The notes beneath the pieces are model-generated. The model had not been told where the DNA came from. It ran no database searches and was given only the letters and a program-made list of their open reading frames with translations. Made by a program: the position numbers and the translations under genes. A stretch of 64,000 nt of DNA, taken from the NCBI RefSeq assembly GCF_030811855.1, contig NZ_JAUSRN010000009.1, positions 124,001-188,000 on the forward strand. Reading direction: 5' to 3'. Positions 1-8,808 of the stretch are shown piece after piece. Origin of the DNA: Variovorax paradoxus (lineage in GTDB: Bacteria > Pseudomonadota > Gammaproteobacteria > Burkholderiales > Burkholderiaceae_C). Position 1 is the first letter of the stretch. Every line of letters starts with the position of its first letter.

Positions 1-744
1 CTGGTGCCCAAGACTGGCCTGAACACGCTGGTGCTCACGCCGGACGGTACTGCGGGCTCGGCGTTGAACTCGGCCCTGTGGCGCATGTCCGCGCGTTACC
101 TGGATCCAGCCCAGACCGGCAGCCCGAGCGATTTCGAGAATGCCAACCTCTTTGCCACGCCGCCATACACCGACGAGCAGCTCGGCAAAATTGCCGACCA
201 GACCGTGTGGAAACTGGAGTTCTTCCGCGCGGACGGCACAACGCCGAATGTCGTGCAATACGTGCGCACCTTCTCCCGTGTGCCCACCATTGCGGAAGCC
301 GTGCAGACCCCCCTGGTGGAACTCGCACCTGCCTTGCGCGCCGAACTGCTCGCGGAGAGCCAGAACACCGCGCGCGGCATCGTCTTCGGGGCGCCGACCC
401 CGTCGGAGCCCAACAACGTCGACTTCAGCGCCGATGGCGACCTCGACGGCTGGGTGGTTCCGAATGGCGCGCTCGCGCCTACCTCGTTCGGCGTCTTCGG
501 CCGCGCACCCGGCCCCAGCGGCGCCCGTTTCAGCGAAACCGTGACCGTGCGCAGCACGGCCCGCAAGGCGATGGTCTATTGCCAGCCCGTGAGCGGCAGC
601 GACGCGCACTGCGTGCCGGCCAACAACAACAGCTGGCAATACGCCCAGGGCGCGTCGCTCAGCACCTTCAGCTTCACGGCACGCACCGCGCGTCAAGTCG
701 ACGTGCGCAAGAACTTCGAAGTCTGGACCGTCACGCTTCCGTGA
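1..744 (+). CDS. C-terminal part of an unrecognised protein (5' end outside window)
   Basis: The reading frame is open to the window edge, so this is the last ~247 codons of a longer gene; the GTG at base 4 is not a convincing start. I do not recognise the family. The visible part has no membrane helix. It contains a DGDLDGW segment (around residues 144-150) of the kind seen in calcium-loop or beta-rich extracellular proteins, and two Cys (about residues 193 and 203) that could pair. The end is rich in Ser, Thr and Asn, like a secreted beta-sandwich. It is followed directly by a strong hairpin terminator. Function unknown; an exported protein is a guess. Confidence 0.6.
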   Translation: MVPKTGLNTLVLTPDGTAGSALNSALWRMSARYLDPAQTGSPSDFENANLFATPPYTDEQLGKIADQTVWKLEFFRADGTTPNVVQYVRTFSRVPTIAEAVQTPLVELAPALRAELLAESQNTARGIVFGAPTPSEPNNVDFSADGDLDGWVVPNGALAPTSFGVFGRAPGPSGARFSETVTVRSTARKAMVYCQPVSGSDAHCVPANNNSWQYAQGASLSTFSFTARTARQVDVRKNFEVWTVTLP

Positions 745-764
745 GTTTCCTGCTGTCACCGCCA

Positions 765-806
765 TGAAAAAAGCCGCCGGACCTGAGCCCGGCGGCTTTT
801 TCTTGT
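765..806. terminator. Bidirectional rho-independent terminator
   Basis: An A-run is followed by a GC-rich stem (GCCGCCGG / CCGGCGGC with a short ACCTGAG-type loop) and a T-run. It sits between two convergent genes, the partial rightward gene ending at 744 and the leftward Bug gene ending at 818, so it can stop transcription from both sides. Confidence 0.9.
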
Positions 807-817
807 GACCGAGAAGA

Positions 818-1792
818 TCAGTCGGCGTACACGCCGGCAGCCTTGATGATCGGGCCCCACTTGGCGATTTCAGCCGAGACGAACTTCTTGTGCTCGGCCG
901 GTTCGGTGCGCTTGTCGTTGACGATCACGGCGCCCAGCGCTTCTTCGCGCTTGATGAAGCCCGGGTCCTTCAGCGCGGCCTTGACGGCTTCGTTGAGCTT
1001 CTTCAGCACCGGTGCCGGCGTGCCCTTGGGCGCATACACGCCGTGCCAGATCGAGACTTCGAAGTCCTTCAGGCCCGATTCGGCCAGCGTCGGCAGGTCT
1101 TTCAGGGCCGGCGTGGTCAGGCGCTTGCTCGTGGTCACGGCATAGGCCTTGACCTTCTTGGCCTCGATCTGCGAGGTGGTGTTGGTGGTCTGGTCGCACA
1201 GCAGGTCGATCTGGCCACCCAGCAGGTCGGCGATGGCCGGCGCGGTGCCCTTGTAGGGAACCGGCGTCATCTCGACCTTGAGCGCGCTCTGGAACAAGAG
1301 GCCGCACAGGTGCGACGCGGCGCCCAGGCCGGCATTGCCGAGATTGATCTTGCCCTTGTTGGCGGCGATCCAGGCGGTCAGTTCCTTGTAGTTGTTGGCC
1401 GGCAGTGTGGGCTTGCCGATGAGCGTCATCGGCACTTCGTTGACCATGCCGAGGTATTCGAAGTCGTTCTCCACGTTGAACGGCAGCTTGCGGTAAAGCG
1501 CCGGCATCGTGGACATGCCGATGTGGTTCACCAGGATGGTGTAGCCGTCGGGTGCGGCGCGGGCCACCTTGGCGGTGCCGATCGAACTGCCGGCGCCAGC
1601 GGTGTTGTCCACGACGATGGTCGTGCCGAGGGTCTTCTGCATGGCTTCGGCCAGGTCGCGCGCCACGCGGTCGGTCGGGCCGCCGGCTGCGAAAGGCACT
1701 ACCAGCGTGACGGTCTTGCCTGCGGGGAAATCCTGGGCATAGGCGCCCGCGGCGGCAGCGGCAATCGCCGTAAAAGCAAGCAATTTCTTCAT
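818..1792 (-). CDS. Bug/TctC-family periplasmic solute-binding protein
   Basis: 324 residues, the usual size for the Bug family of tripartite tricarboxylate transporter receptors, which capture small carboxylates or related organic anions in the periplasm. A signal peptide is clear (MKKLLAFTA...AYAQ, cleavage after about residue 20). The family landmarks follow: VTLVVPFAAGGPTD near the N-terminus, then an NTAGAGSSIGTAKVA ligand loop and PVPYKGTAPAIADLLGGQID in the middle. A GGGAG ribosome site lies about 7 bases before the ATG. No TctA or TctB membrane gene is nearby, so this is an orphan receptor, as is common in Burkholderiales. The ligand cannot be told from sequence. Confidence 0.92.
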   Translation of the reverse strand: MKKLLAFTAIAAAAAGAYAQDFPAGKTVTLVVPFAAGGPTDRVARDLAEAMQKTLGTTIVVDNTAGAGSSIGTAKVARAAPDGYTILVNHIGMSTMPALYRKLPFNVENDFEYLGMVNEVPMTLIGKPTLPANNYKELTAWIAANKGKINLGNAGLGAASHLCGLLFQSALKVEMTPVPYKGTAPAIADLLGGQIDLLCDQTTNTTSQIEAKKVKAYAVTTSKRLTTPALKDLPTLAESGLKDFEVSIWHGVYAPKGTPAPVLKKLNEAVKAALKDPGFIKREEALGAVIVNDKRTEPAEHKKFVSAEIAKWGPIIKAAGVYAD

Positions 1793-1994
1793 GATGTCTC
1801 CCGACGATTGAAATGAAAACGGCCGCGATCATAAAGGCTGACCACCACCTGACCCATAGCGAATAGCCCTAGGAATGTGGCAAAAGCCGCCCTTTCATGG
1901 GGCATGATGCGCGCTCGCAAATCGCGCCTGGGGAGGCGCGAACAAAAACCATAAACACGGCAGGCCCGAGGGCCGCCTCGAGGAGGAATTTCCA

Positions 1995-3185
1995 ATGGAT
2001 CCATGGGTCTACCCGCGCGAGCGCTCGCTCGGCAACATCACGCTCGTGCTCGGCCTTCTGGTCTGGGTGCTGCTGGTGCTCGGCACGCTAGGCATTGCGC
2101 TGGTCTACGTGCTGTTCGGCTTCATCGCCTACGTATTCGCGCAATCGGCCGTCATTGCCTGGATCAAGGGCACGGCCGTGAAGCTTTCGCCCACCCAGTT
2201 GCCTGAATTGCATGCGCGCTTCGAGGCCTGCTGCGGGTATCTCGGCATCCAGAACCCGCCCGAGGCCTACCTGCTGCATGGCGACGGCATGTTCAATGCC
2301 TTTGCCACGCGCTTTTTCGGCCGCAACTTCGTCGTTCTGCTGTCCGACGTGGTCGATGCGATGGAAGCCCAGCCCGACGGCATCAACTTCTATATCGGCC
2401 ACGAGCTCGGCCACATCCGCCGCGGCCACCTCACGGGCCACATCTGGCGTGCTCCGGTGCTCTGGCTGCCGCTGCTCGGCGCCGCCTACTCCCGCGCGAA
2501 GGAATACACCTGCGACATGCATGGCGCCGCCTGCTGCGAGCAGGCCGATTCCGCGCCGCGCGCGCTCGTGGCGCTGGCCGCCGGCGCTCAGCAGTGGCGC
2601 AACGTCGACCTGCAGCGCTACGCCGAGCAGTCGGTGGGCAACAGCGGTTTCTGGGGCTCGTTCCACGAGGTGATCGCCGGTTATCCATGGCTCACCAAGC
2701 GCGTGGCGCGCACCATCGACGCGGAGGCGAAGCTGCCGAGCCGCAATCCGGTGGCCTACGTGCTCGCGCTCTTCGTGCCGTACACCGGCCGCGCCGGCGG
2801 TGGTGCGCTGGCGCTGGTGATGGTGGTCGCCATCATCGGCGTGCTGGCCGCGGTGGCCATTCCGGCCTACAAGGACTACCAGTCGCGCGCGTTGGTTTCA
2901 CAGGCCTGGTCGGAGGCCGCGCCTGTGCGCGAGGCACTCGGCAACTACTACAAGCAGAAGGAAGAGATTCCAGACTCGCTCTCCATTGCCGGCGCACCCG
3001 AGATCCTGCCCGGCGGCTCGGAGTTGACGCTCGATCCGGACACCATGGTGGTCGACGTCGCGCTTCCGAAGTCGGCTGGCACGTTGCGCATGGAGCCTAC
3101 GGCCACCGAGAACGGCATCGCCTGGAACTGCGTGGCGGGTGACGACCTGGCCGACAAGGCGCTGCCGATCGCCTGCCGCAAATAG
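1995..3185 (+). CDS. M48-family metalloprotease fused to a type IV pilin-like domain
   Basis: 396 residues in three parts. Residues ~15-55 form one or two membrane helices. Residues ~65-245 are an M48-type zinc peptidase with HELGH at 136-140 (two His ligands and the catalytic Glu) and a probable third ligand at Glu170 in KEYTCD. From about 268 a pilin-like module begins: a hydrophobic helix ending MVVAIIGVLAAVAIPAYKDY, as in PilA. The C-terminus has two Cys spaced WNC...LPIACRK, as in the pilin D-region disulfide. The pilin Glu5 equivalent is Ala and no normal prepilin leader precedes it, so assembly into a pilus is doubtful. The ATG follows an AGGAGG-type site. M48 membrane proteases usually act in envelope quality control; the role of the pilin part is unknown. 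Confidence 0.88.
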   Translation: MDPWVYPRERSLGNITLVLGLLVWVLLVLGTLGIALVYVLFGFIAYVFAQSAVIAWIKGTAVKLSPTQLPELHARFEACCGYLGIQNPPEAYLLHGDGMFNAFATRFFGRNFVVLLSDVVDAMEAQPDGINFYIGHELGHIRRGHLTGHIWRAPVLWLPLLGAAYSRAKEYTCDMHGAACCEQADSAPRALVALAAGAQQWRNVDLQRYAEQSVGNSGFWGSFHEVIAGYPWLTKRVARTIDAEAKLPSRNPVAYVLALFVPYTGRAGGGALALVMVVAIIGVLAAVAIPAYKDYQSRALVSQAWSEAAPVREALGNYYKQKEEIPDSLSIAGAPEILPGGSELTLDPDTMVVDVALPKSAGTLRMEPTATENGIAWNCVAGDDLADKALPIACRK

Positions 3186-3346
3186 CGGTGCACCGAACGA
3201 CACATATACAGTCGTAAGGGAAGTTTGCCGCGCGTCGAACTGTCCGACAGCCAGACCCGGCGGGTGCCGATGCACGCCGCGGGGGTGATCTCTAGGGTGG
3301 AGTCTTTGTTGCCGTCACCAGGCATCCAACAAGGAGAATTTCACCC

Positions 3347-3919
3347 ATGCCCATCATCACCTCATCCTCGCTGGACGGAATGAAGGTTGCCATCCTCGTG
3401 TCGGACGGCTTCGAGCAGGCCGAGATGACCGAGCCGCGCAAGGCGCTCGAAAGTGCGGGTGCAGAGACGCAGATCGTTTCGCCGCTCGACGGCAGCGTGC
3501 GCGGTTGGAAGCACCTGGAGCCGGCCGATCCCGTCGAGGTCGACGTGCCGCTGCAAACCGCGAACGCCGATGACTTCGATGCGCTGCTACTTCCCGGCGG
3601 CGTCATCAGCCCCGACGCGCTGCGCATCAATCAGAAGGCCGTGGCCTTCGTGCGCGCTTTTGTCGAATCGGGCAAGCCCATTGCCGCCATTTGCCACGGT
3701 CCATGGACGCTCATCAATGCCGATGGCGTCAGGGGCCGAAAGATGACTTCATGGCCTTCGCTGCGCGCCGACCTGATGAATGCCGGTGCGACATGGATCG
3801 ACAAGGAAGTGGTGGTCGACAGTGGCCTGGTGACGAGCCGCAGGCCCGACGACCTGCCCGCATTCAACCGCGAGATGACGAAGCTCTTCGAACTCGCGCA
3901 CGAAGCCGCGCTTCACTGA
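3347..3919 (+). CDS. DJ-1/PfpI-family protein (class I glutamine amidotransferase-like)
   Basis: 190 residues, the usual single-domain length. The core starts VAILVSDGFEQAEMTEPRKALESAG, with a Glu in the family's conserved acidic position. The nucleophile elbow is AAICHGPW, Cys followed by His as in PfpI/YhbO proteins. The family includes proteases, glyoxalase III/deglycases and chaperones that deal with damaged proteins or carbonyl stress, and sequence alone does not separate these. An AAGGAG site stands ahead of the ATG. It is monocistronic, tail-to-tail with the helix-turn-helix citrate-synthase gene. Confidence 0.9.
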   Translation: MPIITSSSLDGMKVAILVSDGFEQAEMTEPRKALESAGAETQIVSPLDGSVRGWKHLEPADPVEVDVPLQTANADDFDALLLPGGVISPDALRINQKAVAFVRAFVESGKPIAAICHGPWTLINADGVRGRKMTSWPSLRADLMNAGATWIDKEVVVDSGLVTSRRPDDLPAFNREMTKLFELAHEAALH

Positions 3920-3948
3920 ATGCCGATGCTGCCGATCGGCTTCGGCAT

Positions 3949-5118
3949 TCAAGCAGCGATGCCGGGCCCGGTGTAGCGCGCACGCGGCCGTATCAGCTGT
4001 CCCGAGGCCTGTTGCTCGAGCACGTGGGCCGTCCAGCCGACCGCGCGCGCCAGCGCGAACAGTATCAACGGCGCATTGGGCGGCAGCTTGTGCACGGCCG
4101 CCAGCGCAGCCAGCGCGAAGTCGACATTGGGCGCTTCGCCCACCAGCGTTTCGCCGGTGGCGCGCAGTGACGCGAGCTCGGGCGGCAGTTCGATGCATGA
4201 GAGCAGGGCGGCGCAGCGTGCATCGCCTTGCGGATAGAGCGGGTGGCCGAAAGCGGCAAGCGGCCGATCGTGGGCGAGCCACTCGCGCACGGCGGCCTCG
4301 CTGCCCATGGTGGCGGCACTGCGCACCAGCGCTTGCACCGCTGCGGCGGCACCTCCATGCAGCGGACCTGTGAGCGTGGACAAGCCGGTGAGCAAGCATG
4401 CCGCGAGCGAAGCGCCCGTCGATGCCGTCACTCGTGCAGCAAAGGTCGAAGCGTTCAGTTCATGGTCGGCCAGCAGCACCAGCACGCGGCGCAACACGTC
4501 GGCCGCACGCGGGCGACGCCATGCCCCGGCAATGCGCATGTGCAGCGGGGCGGCGGGCGAAGCAGGCGGACCGAGCAATGCGTCGGCCAGCGTGCCGATC
4601 ACTTCCGCCGCCTCGGACTTCAGCACCGCAGCGGCCCGGCCGCGCGAGGGTGGATCGGTGCCGGCGCGCGCTGCGAGTGCGAGCAGTCCGGCCTGCAGCG
4701 GCGTCGCCCCTTCGCCATGCAACGGTTCGGGAGCGCGGGCCGCGGCGAAGCGCGGCGGTGCGCTTTCCCACAGCAGCCCCGCCACGTCTTCGAGCGTGGC
4801 ATGTTCCGCAAGCAGGCAAGCGTCCTGCCCGCGGTAGCAGAGTCGTCCTTCGAACACCGTGGACACGGCCGACGGGAGCACCGGCTCGCCCCATCGAATC
4901 GCCTCGCTCGCCACCGCCTCGATGCTGCGCCGTCCGCTCTTGCGCGCCGCGATGCGTTGCACGTCGTCGCGGTGATAGAGGCTGCGCCGAGGATCCGACG
5001 CATCCGGCTTGGCGCGAACGCGTCCGCGGCTCACGCTTGCATAGAGCGTCTGCGGACGGACCTGCATCAGTTCGAGGGCTTCCGCAGCGGGCAGCCAGAG
5101 CGGTGTCTTCGTTGCCAT
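3949..5118 (-). CDS. Citrate-synthase-like protein with N-terminal helix-turn-helix
   Basis: 389 residues from the ATG at 5118; the longer open frame upstream crosses the divergent gene and was discarded. Residues ~8-60 look like a MerR/excisionase-type DNA-binding helix-turn-helix (LPAAEALELMQVRPQTLYASVSRGRV, then YHRDDV), and the rest is a citrate-synthase fold. The three catalytic positions are kept: His in GPLHGG, His in FGHPLY and Asp in APNVDF. The usual GHRxYRxxDPR signature is degraded to GHPLYPQGDAR. It diverges from a second citrate-synthase paralogue across an 81-bp gap holding a perfect palindrome. It could be an acyl-CoA- or oxaloacetate-sensing regulator, an enzyme, or both; I infer regulation. 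Confidence 0.85.
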   Translation of the reverse strand: MATKTPLWLPAAEALELMQVRPQTLYASVSRGRVRAKPDASDPRRSLYHRDDVQRIAARKSGRRSIEAVASEAIRWGEPVLPSAVSTVFEGRLCYRGQDACLLAEHATLEDVAGLLWESAPPRFAAARAPEPLHGEGATPLQAGLLALAARAGTDPPSRGRAAAVLKSEAAEVIGTLADALLGPPASPAAPLHMRIAGAWRRPRAADVLRRVLVLLADHELNASTFAARVTASTGASLAACLLTGLSTLTGPLHGGAAAAVQALVRSAATMGSEAAVREWLAHDRPLAAFGHPLYPQGDARCAALLSCIELPPELASLRATGETLVGEAPNVDFALAALAAVHKLPPNAPLILFALARAVGWTAHVLEQQASGQLIRPRARYTGPGIAA

Positions 5119-5137
5119 GTTGATGGAATAAATCAAG

Positions 5138-5149
5138 ATTGACGTCAAT
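5138..5149. promoter_or_regulatory. 12-bp perfect palindrome between divergent citrate-synthase genes
   Basis: ATTGACGTCAAT reads the same on both strands and sits midway in the short gap between the two divergent genes. Position and symmetry suit a dimeric regulator's operator; the helix-turn-helix citrate-synthase-like protein next door is the natural candidate. No binding data are implied. Confidence 0.45.
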
Positions 5150-5199
5150 ATTAGCTCCGCCAGAATGGAATCGTCATGCAAACACAGGAGTACCAGGCA

Positions 5200-6318
5200 A
5201 TGAACGACGATGACGACGGCCTCGAAGGCGTGGTGGCCGCGCGCACGGTGCTGTCGGAGGTGGACGGGGCCGCCGGCCGGCTGGTGATCCGTGGCCATTC
5301 GCTTGACGACATGGCGCGGCACTGGCGCTATGAAAGCGCGGTGGCGCTGCTGTTCCAGGGCTTCTTCGACTCGCTGCCCGATGCGGCGGGTCTGCGCGTC
5401 GCGCTGGGCCGCGCACGGTGCGAAGCCTTCGAACTGCTGGAGCCGAACGACGACGCAATGCTGCGCAAGCTGCCGCCCATTGAAGCGGTGCGCGCCCTGC
5501 TTGCACGCCTGCCTGATGGCGACGACCTGGCCGCCGCGCTGCGGCTGGTGGCCGCACCGGCGGTCTATACCGCCGCCGTCGTGCGCTGGCGCCTGGGTGC
5601 GCAGGCCCTTGCGCCCGACGAAACATTGCCCCAGGCCGCCGACATGCTGTGCATGCTGCATGGCCGCTCACCGACCGCAGCACAGGTTGCCGCGCTGGAC
5701 ACCTACCTCGTCACCGTGTGCGACCATGGCCTGAACGCATCCACCTTTGCCGCGCGCGTGGTCGCTTCCACCGGCGCCGGGCTGGCATCGGCCGTACTGG
5801 CCGGCATCAGTGCGCTCAAGGGTCCGTTGCATGGCGGCGCACCGGGGCCGGTGCTCGATGCGCTCGATGCTATCGGAACGGCGGCCAATGCGCGCACGTG
5901 GCTGGAGGCGTCGGTCGCCAGCGGCGAGCGGCTCATGGGCTTCGGGCACCGCATCTATCGGGTGCGCGATCCGCGCGCCGATGCGCTCAAGGGCGCGCTG
6001 CGGCGGCTGGGTGCGGAGGGCGGCGTCAATGCGTCGCGCATCGAATTGGCCGAATCCGCCGAGCAGGCTGCCCTCGCGATCCTGCGCGAGAAAAAGCCGG
6101 GTCGCCCGCTCGAGACCAACGTGGAGTTCTACACCGCGCTGCTGCTCGAGGCACTTGGCTTTTGCCGCGAGAGTTTCACTTGCGTGTTCGCAGCCGGCCG
6201 CGTGAGCGGCTGGGTGGCGCATGCGCGCGAGCAGGTGAAGAAGGGGCGGCTGATTCGTCCGCAATCGGTGTACGTCGGGCCTGCGCCCGAGGAGGCTGAA
6301 GCGGCGCTGGCGCACTGA
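5200..6318 (+). CDS. Citrate synthase / 2-methylcitrate synthase family enzyme
   Basis: 372 residues from the ATG at 5200, chosen because AGGAG at 5186-5190 is 9 bases upstream; an ATG at 5176 in the same frame lacks a site. The family condenses acetyl-CoA or propionyl-CoA with oxaloacetate. The full signature is present: His in GPLHGGAPGP, the block GFGHRIYRVRDPRADALK, and NVEFYTALLLEALGF where Glu replaces the usual catalytic Asp of NVDF. That substitution is notable and may alter activity. It is shorter than hexameric GltA and lacks its N-terminal beta domain, so it is closer to the archaeal/Gram-positive or methylcitrate type. No prp genes are nearby. Confidence 0.87.
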   Translation: MNDDDDGLEGVVAARTVLSEVDGAAGRLVIRGHSLDDMARHWRYESAVALLFQGFFDSLPDAAGLRVALGRARCEAFELLEPNDDAMLRKLPPIEAVRALLARLPDGDDLAAALRLVAAPAVYTAAVVRWRLGAQALAPDETLPQAADMLCMLHGRSPTAAQVAALDTYLVTVCDHGLNASTFAARVVASTGAGLASAVLAGISALKGPLHGGAPGPVLDALDAIGTAANARTWLEASVASGERLMGFGHRIYRVRDPRADALKGALRRLGAEGGVNASRIELAESAEQAALAILREKKPGRPLETNVEFYTALLLEALGFCRESFTCVFAAGRVSGWVAHAREQVKKGRLIRPQSVYVGPAPEEAEAALAH

Positions 6319-6407
6319 GCAAGCGTCAGGGCCAGTCTTCGGGCCGCCGCCGCGATCCGGTACGCTCACCGCTTTCGCATTTCTTCGCACCACGCGTATT
6401 CCTTCCC

Positions 6408-7424
6408 ATGGCGGCATCCCCATCATTCGAGCGCGCGCAGCGCCTGCCCAAAACTTTCGCGTGGATCACGGTGGCGATTGGCGCGGCCCTGTTCATCGTG
6501 AACATGACGGTGCTGCTGCTGCCCTCCTTACCGCACAGCGAGCAGATGCGCAGCCTCTACGCGCAACCGGCCGTGTGGGTTCCGCTGCTGCCCCGCGTGC
6601 TCACGGTGTGGCTGCTGGCTGCCACACTGGCGTGGTGCCATGCGCGCAAGGCGCTCGACGAGCGCGGCGCAGTCCGCATCGCGCAGCTCCGCGGCGCGGG
6701 CAGCCGCTTTGCCGCCGTCTATCTCACTGCGATGGTCGTCAACGCGCTTGCGTTGACGCCGCTGTTCTACCGGGCGCAGGTGCTCTTCATGCCGGGCGGT
6801 CCGCTGCATGAACACGTCGGCATGTACGGTTTGCGCTCGATCATGGCCGCCTCGGTGCTGGTCCAGTCGGTCATCCAGATGCTCGTTATCGTTGGGAGCG
6901 TGTGGCTTGCCGCACGTTTCGCACTGCGCGAGCGCGGCATTGCGCCGGTGGATGCATCGTCCGCGATGCCCGACCCGGTTGCGGTATCGAACCGCGGCGC
7001 GGCGGCACTCGTCGTCGCCGCAATCTTCGTTTCACTGCAGATGTGCATCAGCAACATCGCAAGCGGCTGGGTCGACTTGAGGGACTTGGACATGGTGCTG
7101 CTGCTTCTGGGCTGGTTCGCGGTGCCACTGCTGGTCTGTGCACTGGCGTTCTGGGGCGCGTGGCTCGGCGCCGCGCCCGCGCCCGTGCAAACGCATCCCT
7201 TCAGGGCCGTGGCGGCGGCGGTCTCGGCTTTTGCCCTGCTGCAGGCAGTCTGCATCGCCTTCGCGGTCGGCGGGCTGTTGTGGATTGCGAGCGTGAGCGT
7301 TTCGGGCCGCAGCAGCAGCGGCAGCCTCGTGATGCTCGCCATCGCCATGGCGGCGGTCTACGTCGTGCTGCTGGTGGTGCTGGTGTGCGCCATCACGCGC
7401 CGCTTTTACCGCCGCTACTTGTAG
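6408..7424 (+). CDS. Unrecognised multi-spanning membrane protein
   Basis: 338 residues with about seven hydrophobic helices (roughly residues 20-40, 58-80, 103-125, 145-170, 195-215, 232-255, 265-290 and 305-330, some doubtful). There are no soluble domains and no motif I can name. It ends in a basic tail (TRRFYRRYL), so a cytoplasmic C-terminus is likely. The stop overlaps the end of the convergent acyl-CoA-ligase gene by 10 bases. Function unknown. Confidence 0.75.
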   Translation: MAASPSFERAQRLPKTFAWITVAIGAALFIVNMTVLLLPSLPHSEQMRSLYAQPAVWVPLLPRVLTVWLLAATLAWCHARKALDERGAVRIAQLRGAGSRFAAVYLTAMVVNALALTPLFYRAQVLFMPGGPLHEHVGMYGLRSIMAASVLVQSVIQMLVIVGSVWLAARFALRERGIAPVDASSAMPDPVAVSNRGAAALVVAAIFVSLQMCISNIASGWVDLRDLDMVLLLLGWFAVPLLVCALAFWGAWLGAAPAPVQTHPFRAVAAAVSAFALLQAVCIAFAVGGLLWIASVSVSGRSSSGSLVMLAIAMAAVYVVLLVVLVCAITRRFYRRYL

Positions 7425-8662
7425 CTGCGCGCGTCCTCGATCACCTTGCCGTCGTTCGGCAAGGTGCCCGGCGTCACCAGTTCGATGGTGCCGCGCAGCT
7501 TGGTCACTTCGCGCACCGCATCGGCAATGCGCGCGTCGAGCCCGGCCGGTGCGCCGGCGCATTCGAGCCTGAAGGTCATCTGGTCGTCGCCCATCTCGCC
7601 CGAGACCACGAGACGCGCACGCTGGATCTCCGGAAAGCGCCGCGCGATCTCCGCCACCTGCGAGGGATGCACGAACATGCCGCGCACCTTGGTGGTCTGA
7701 TCGGCGCGGCCGAGCCATCCCTTGATGCGCTTGTTGGTGCGGCCGGTTGGGCAGGTGCCCGCGAGCACCGCAGATAGGTCGCCGGTGCCGAAGCGCACCA
7801 GCGGATAGTCGGGGTTGAAGGTGGTCACCACGATCTCGCCCACTTCGCCGTCGGGCACCGGGTCGCCGGTGCCGGGGCGAACGATCTCGACCAGCACGCC
7901 TTCATCGATCACCAGCCCTTCGCGCGCGCTGGTTTCGTAGGCGATGAGGCCGAGGTCGGCGGTGGCATAGCACTGCGTGCCCTTCACGCCGTGCGCGGCA
8001 ATCCAGTCGTGCAGGCTGGGCGGAAAGGCCTCGCCGGACACGAGGGCCTTGGTGAGCGAAGGCAGCTTCAGGCCTTTTTCTTCAGCCTTCTCAAGCAGGA
8101 TTTTCAGGAAACTCGGCGTGCCCGCGTAGCCTTCGGGCTGGAGGTCGGCCATGGCCTCGAGCTGCTGCTCGGTCTGGCCGGTGCCGCCCGCGAACACGGT
8201 GCAGCCGATGGCGCGCGCGCCGCTTTCCATGATGGAGCCGGCCGGTGTCATGTGATAGCTGAAGCTGTTGTGAATCAGCTCGCCGGTGCGAAAGCCGGCC
8301 GCATGCAGCGCACGTGCCGTGCGCCAGTAGTCGCGCGCTTCGCCTTCGGGTTCGTAGATGGTGCCGGGGCTTGCGAACACGCGCGGCATGCGGCTGCCGC
8401 GGCCGATGGCTGAAAAGCCGCCGAAGGGATCGTCGGCGCGCCGCTGCTTCTGCAGTTCGAGCAGTTCGGTCTTGCGTGTGACGGGCAGCTTGGCGAGTGC
8501 TTCGCGCGTGTTGATGTCCGCCGGCTTCACGCCATCGAGGATCTTGGCGAACGCGGGTGCGGCGGTCTGGGCCTGCGCGATCTGCTTCGGCAGCGCAGCC
8601 AGCAGGTCGCGCTCGCGCTCCGCGGGGTCACGGATTTCAAGGGCGTCGTAATGGTCGGTCAT
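7415..8662 (-). CDS. Phenylacetate-CoA ligase-like (PaaK family) AMP-forming enzyme
   Basis: 415 residues, typical for PaaK-type adenylating ligases that join an aryl or acyl acid to CoA using ATP. Evidence: FGGFSAIGRG...VFASPGTIYEP near the phosphate-binding region, QCYATADLGLIAYE around the acid-binding motif, VRFGTGDLS and then GRADQTTKVRGMFVHPSQV, the hinge and mobile C-terminal subdomain seen in PaaK. The C-terminus has the LRGTIELV...LPNDGKVIEDAR ending. It is the last gene of a leftward fadD-liv-paaK-like cluster, so a role in importing and activating an aromatic or acyl acid is inferred. A repeat unit separates it from livF. Confidence 0.85.
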   Translation of the reverse strand: MTDHYDALEIRDPAERERDLLAALPKQIAQAQTAAPAFAKILDGVKPADINTREALAKLPVTRKTELLELQKQRRADDPFGGFSAIGRGSRMPRVFASPGTIYEPEGEARDYWRTARALHAAGFRTGELIHNSFSYHMTPAGSIMESGARAIGCTVFAGGTGQTEQQLEAMADLQPEGYAGTPSFLKILLEKAEEKGLKLPSLTKALVSGEAFPPSLHDWIAAHGVKGTQCYATADLGLIAYETSAREGLVIDEGVLVEIVRPGTGDPVPDGEVGEIVVTTFNPDYPLVRFGTGDLSAVLAGTCPTGRTNKRIKGWLGRADQTTKVRGMFVHPSQVAEIARRFPEIQRARLVVSGEMGDDQMTFRLECAGAPAGLDARIADAVREVTKLRGTIELVTPGTLPNDGKVIEDARSYK

Positions 8663-8689
8663 GATTTAATGCCCTTCTTCATCGGATGG

Positions 8690-8806
8690 CGAGCGCAGCG
8701 AAGCCCGTTCGCGAGCACCCGCGGAACCGGCTTTGCCGGGCCGCCGGGTGCGCCCCCTCAAGGGGGGAATCGAGCTACACGAAGTGAGCGAGGAACGGGG
8801 GTGGAC
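8690..8806. repeat. Dispersed intergenic repeat, copy 1
   Basis: The gap between the paaK-like and livF genes contains GCGGAACCGGCTTTGCCGGG, then a CCCCCTCAAGGGGGG palindrome and ACACGAAGTGAGCGAGGAACGGGGGTGG. A second, closely matching copy lies at 9655-9743. Its small palindromes and its spread between genes are typical of REP-like elements. Confidence 0.75.
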
Positions 8807-8808
8807 CA

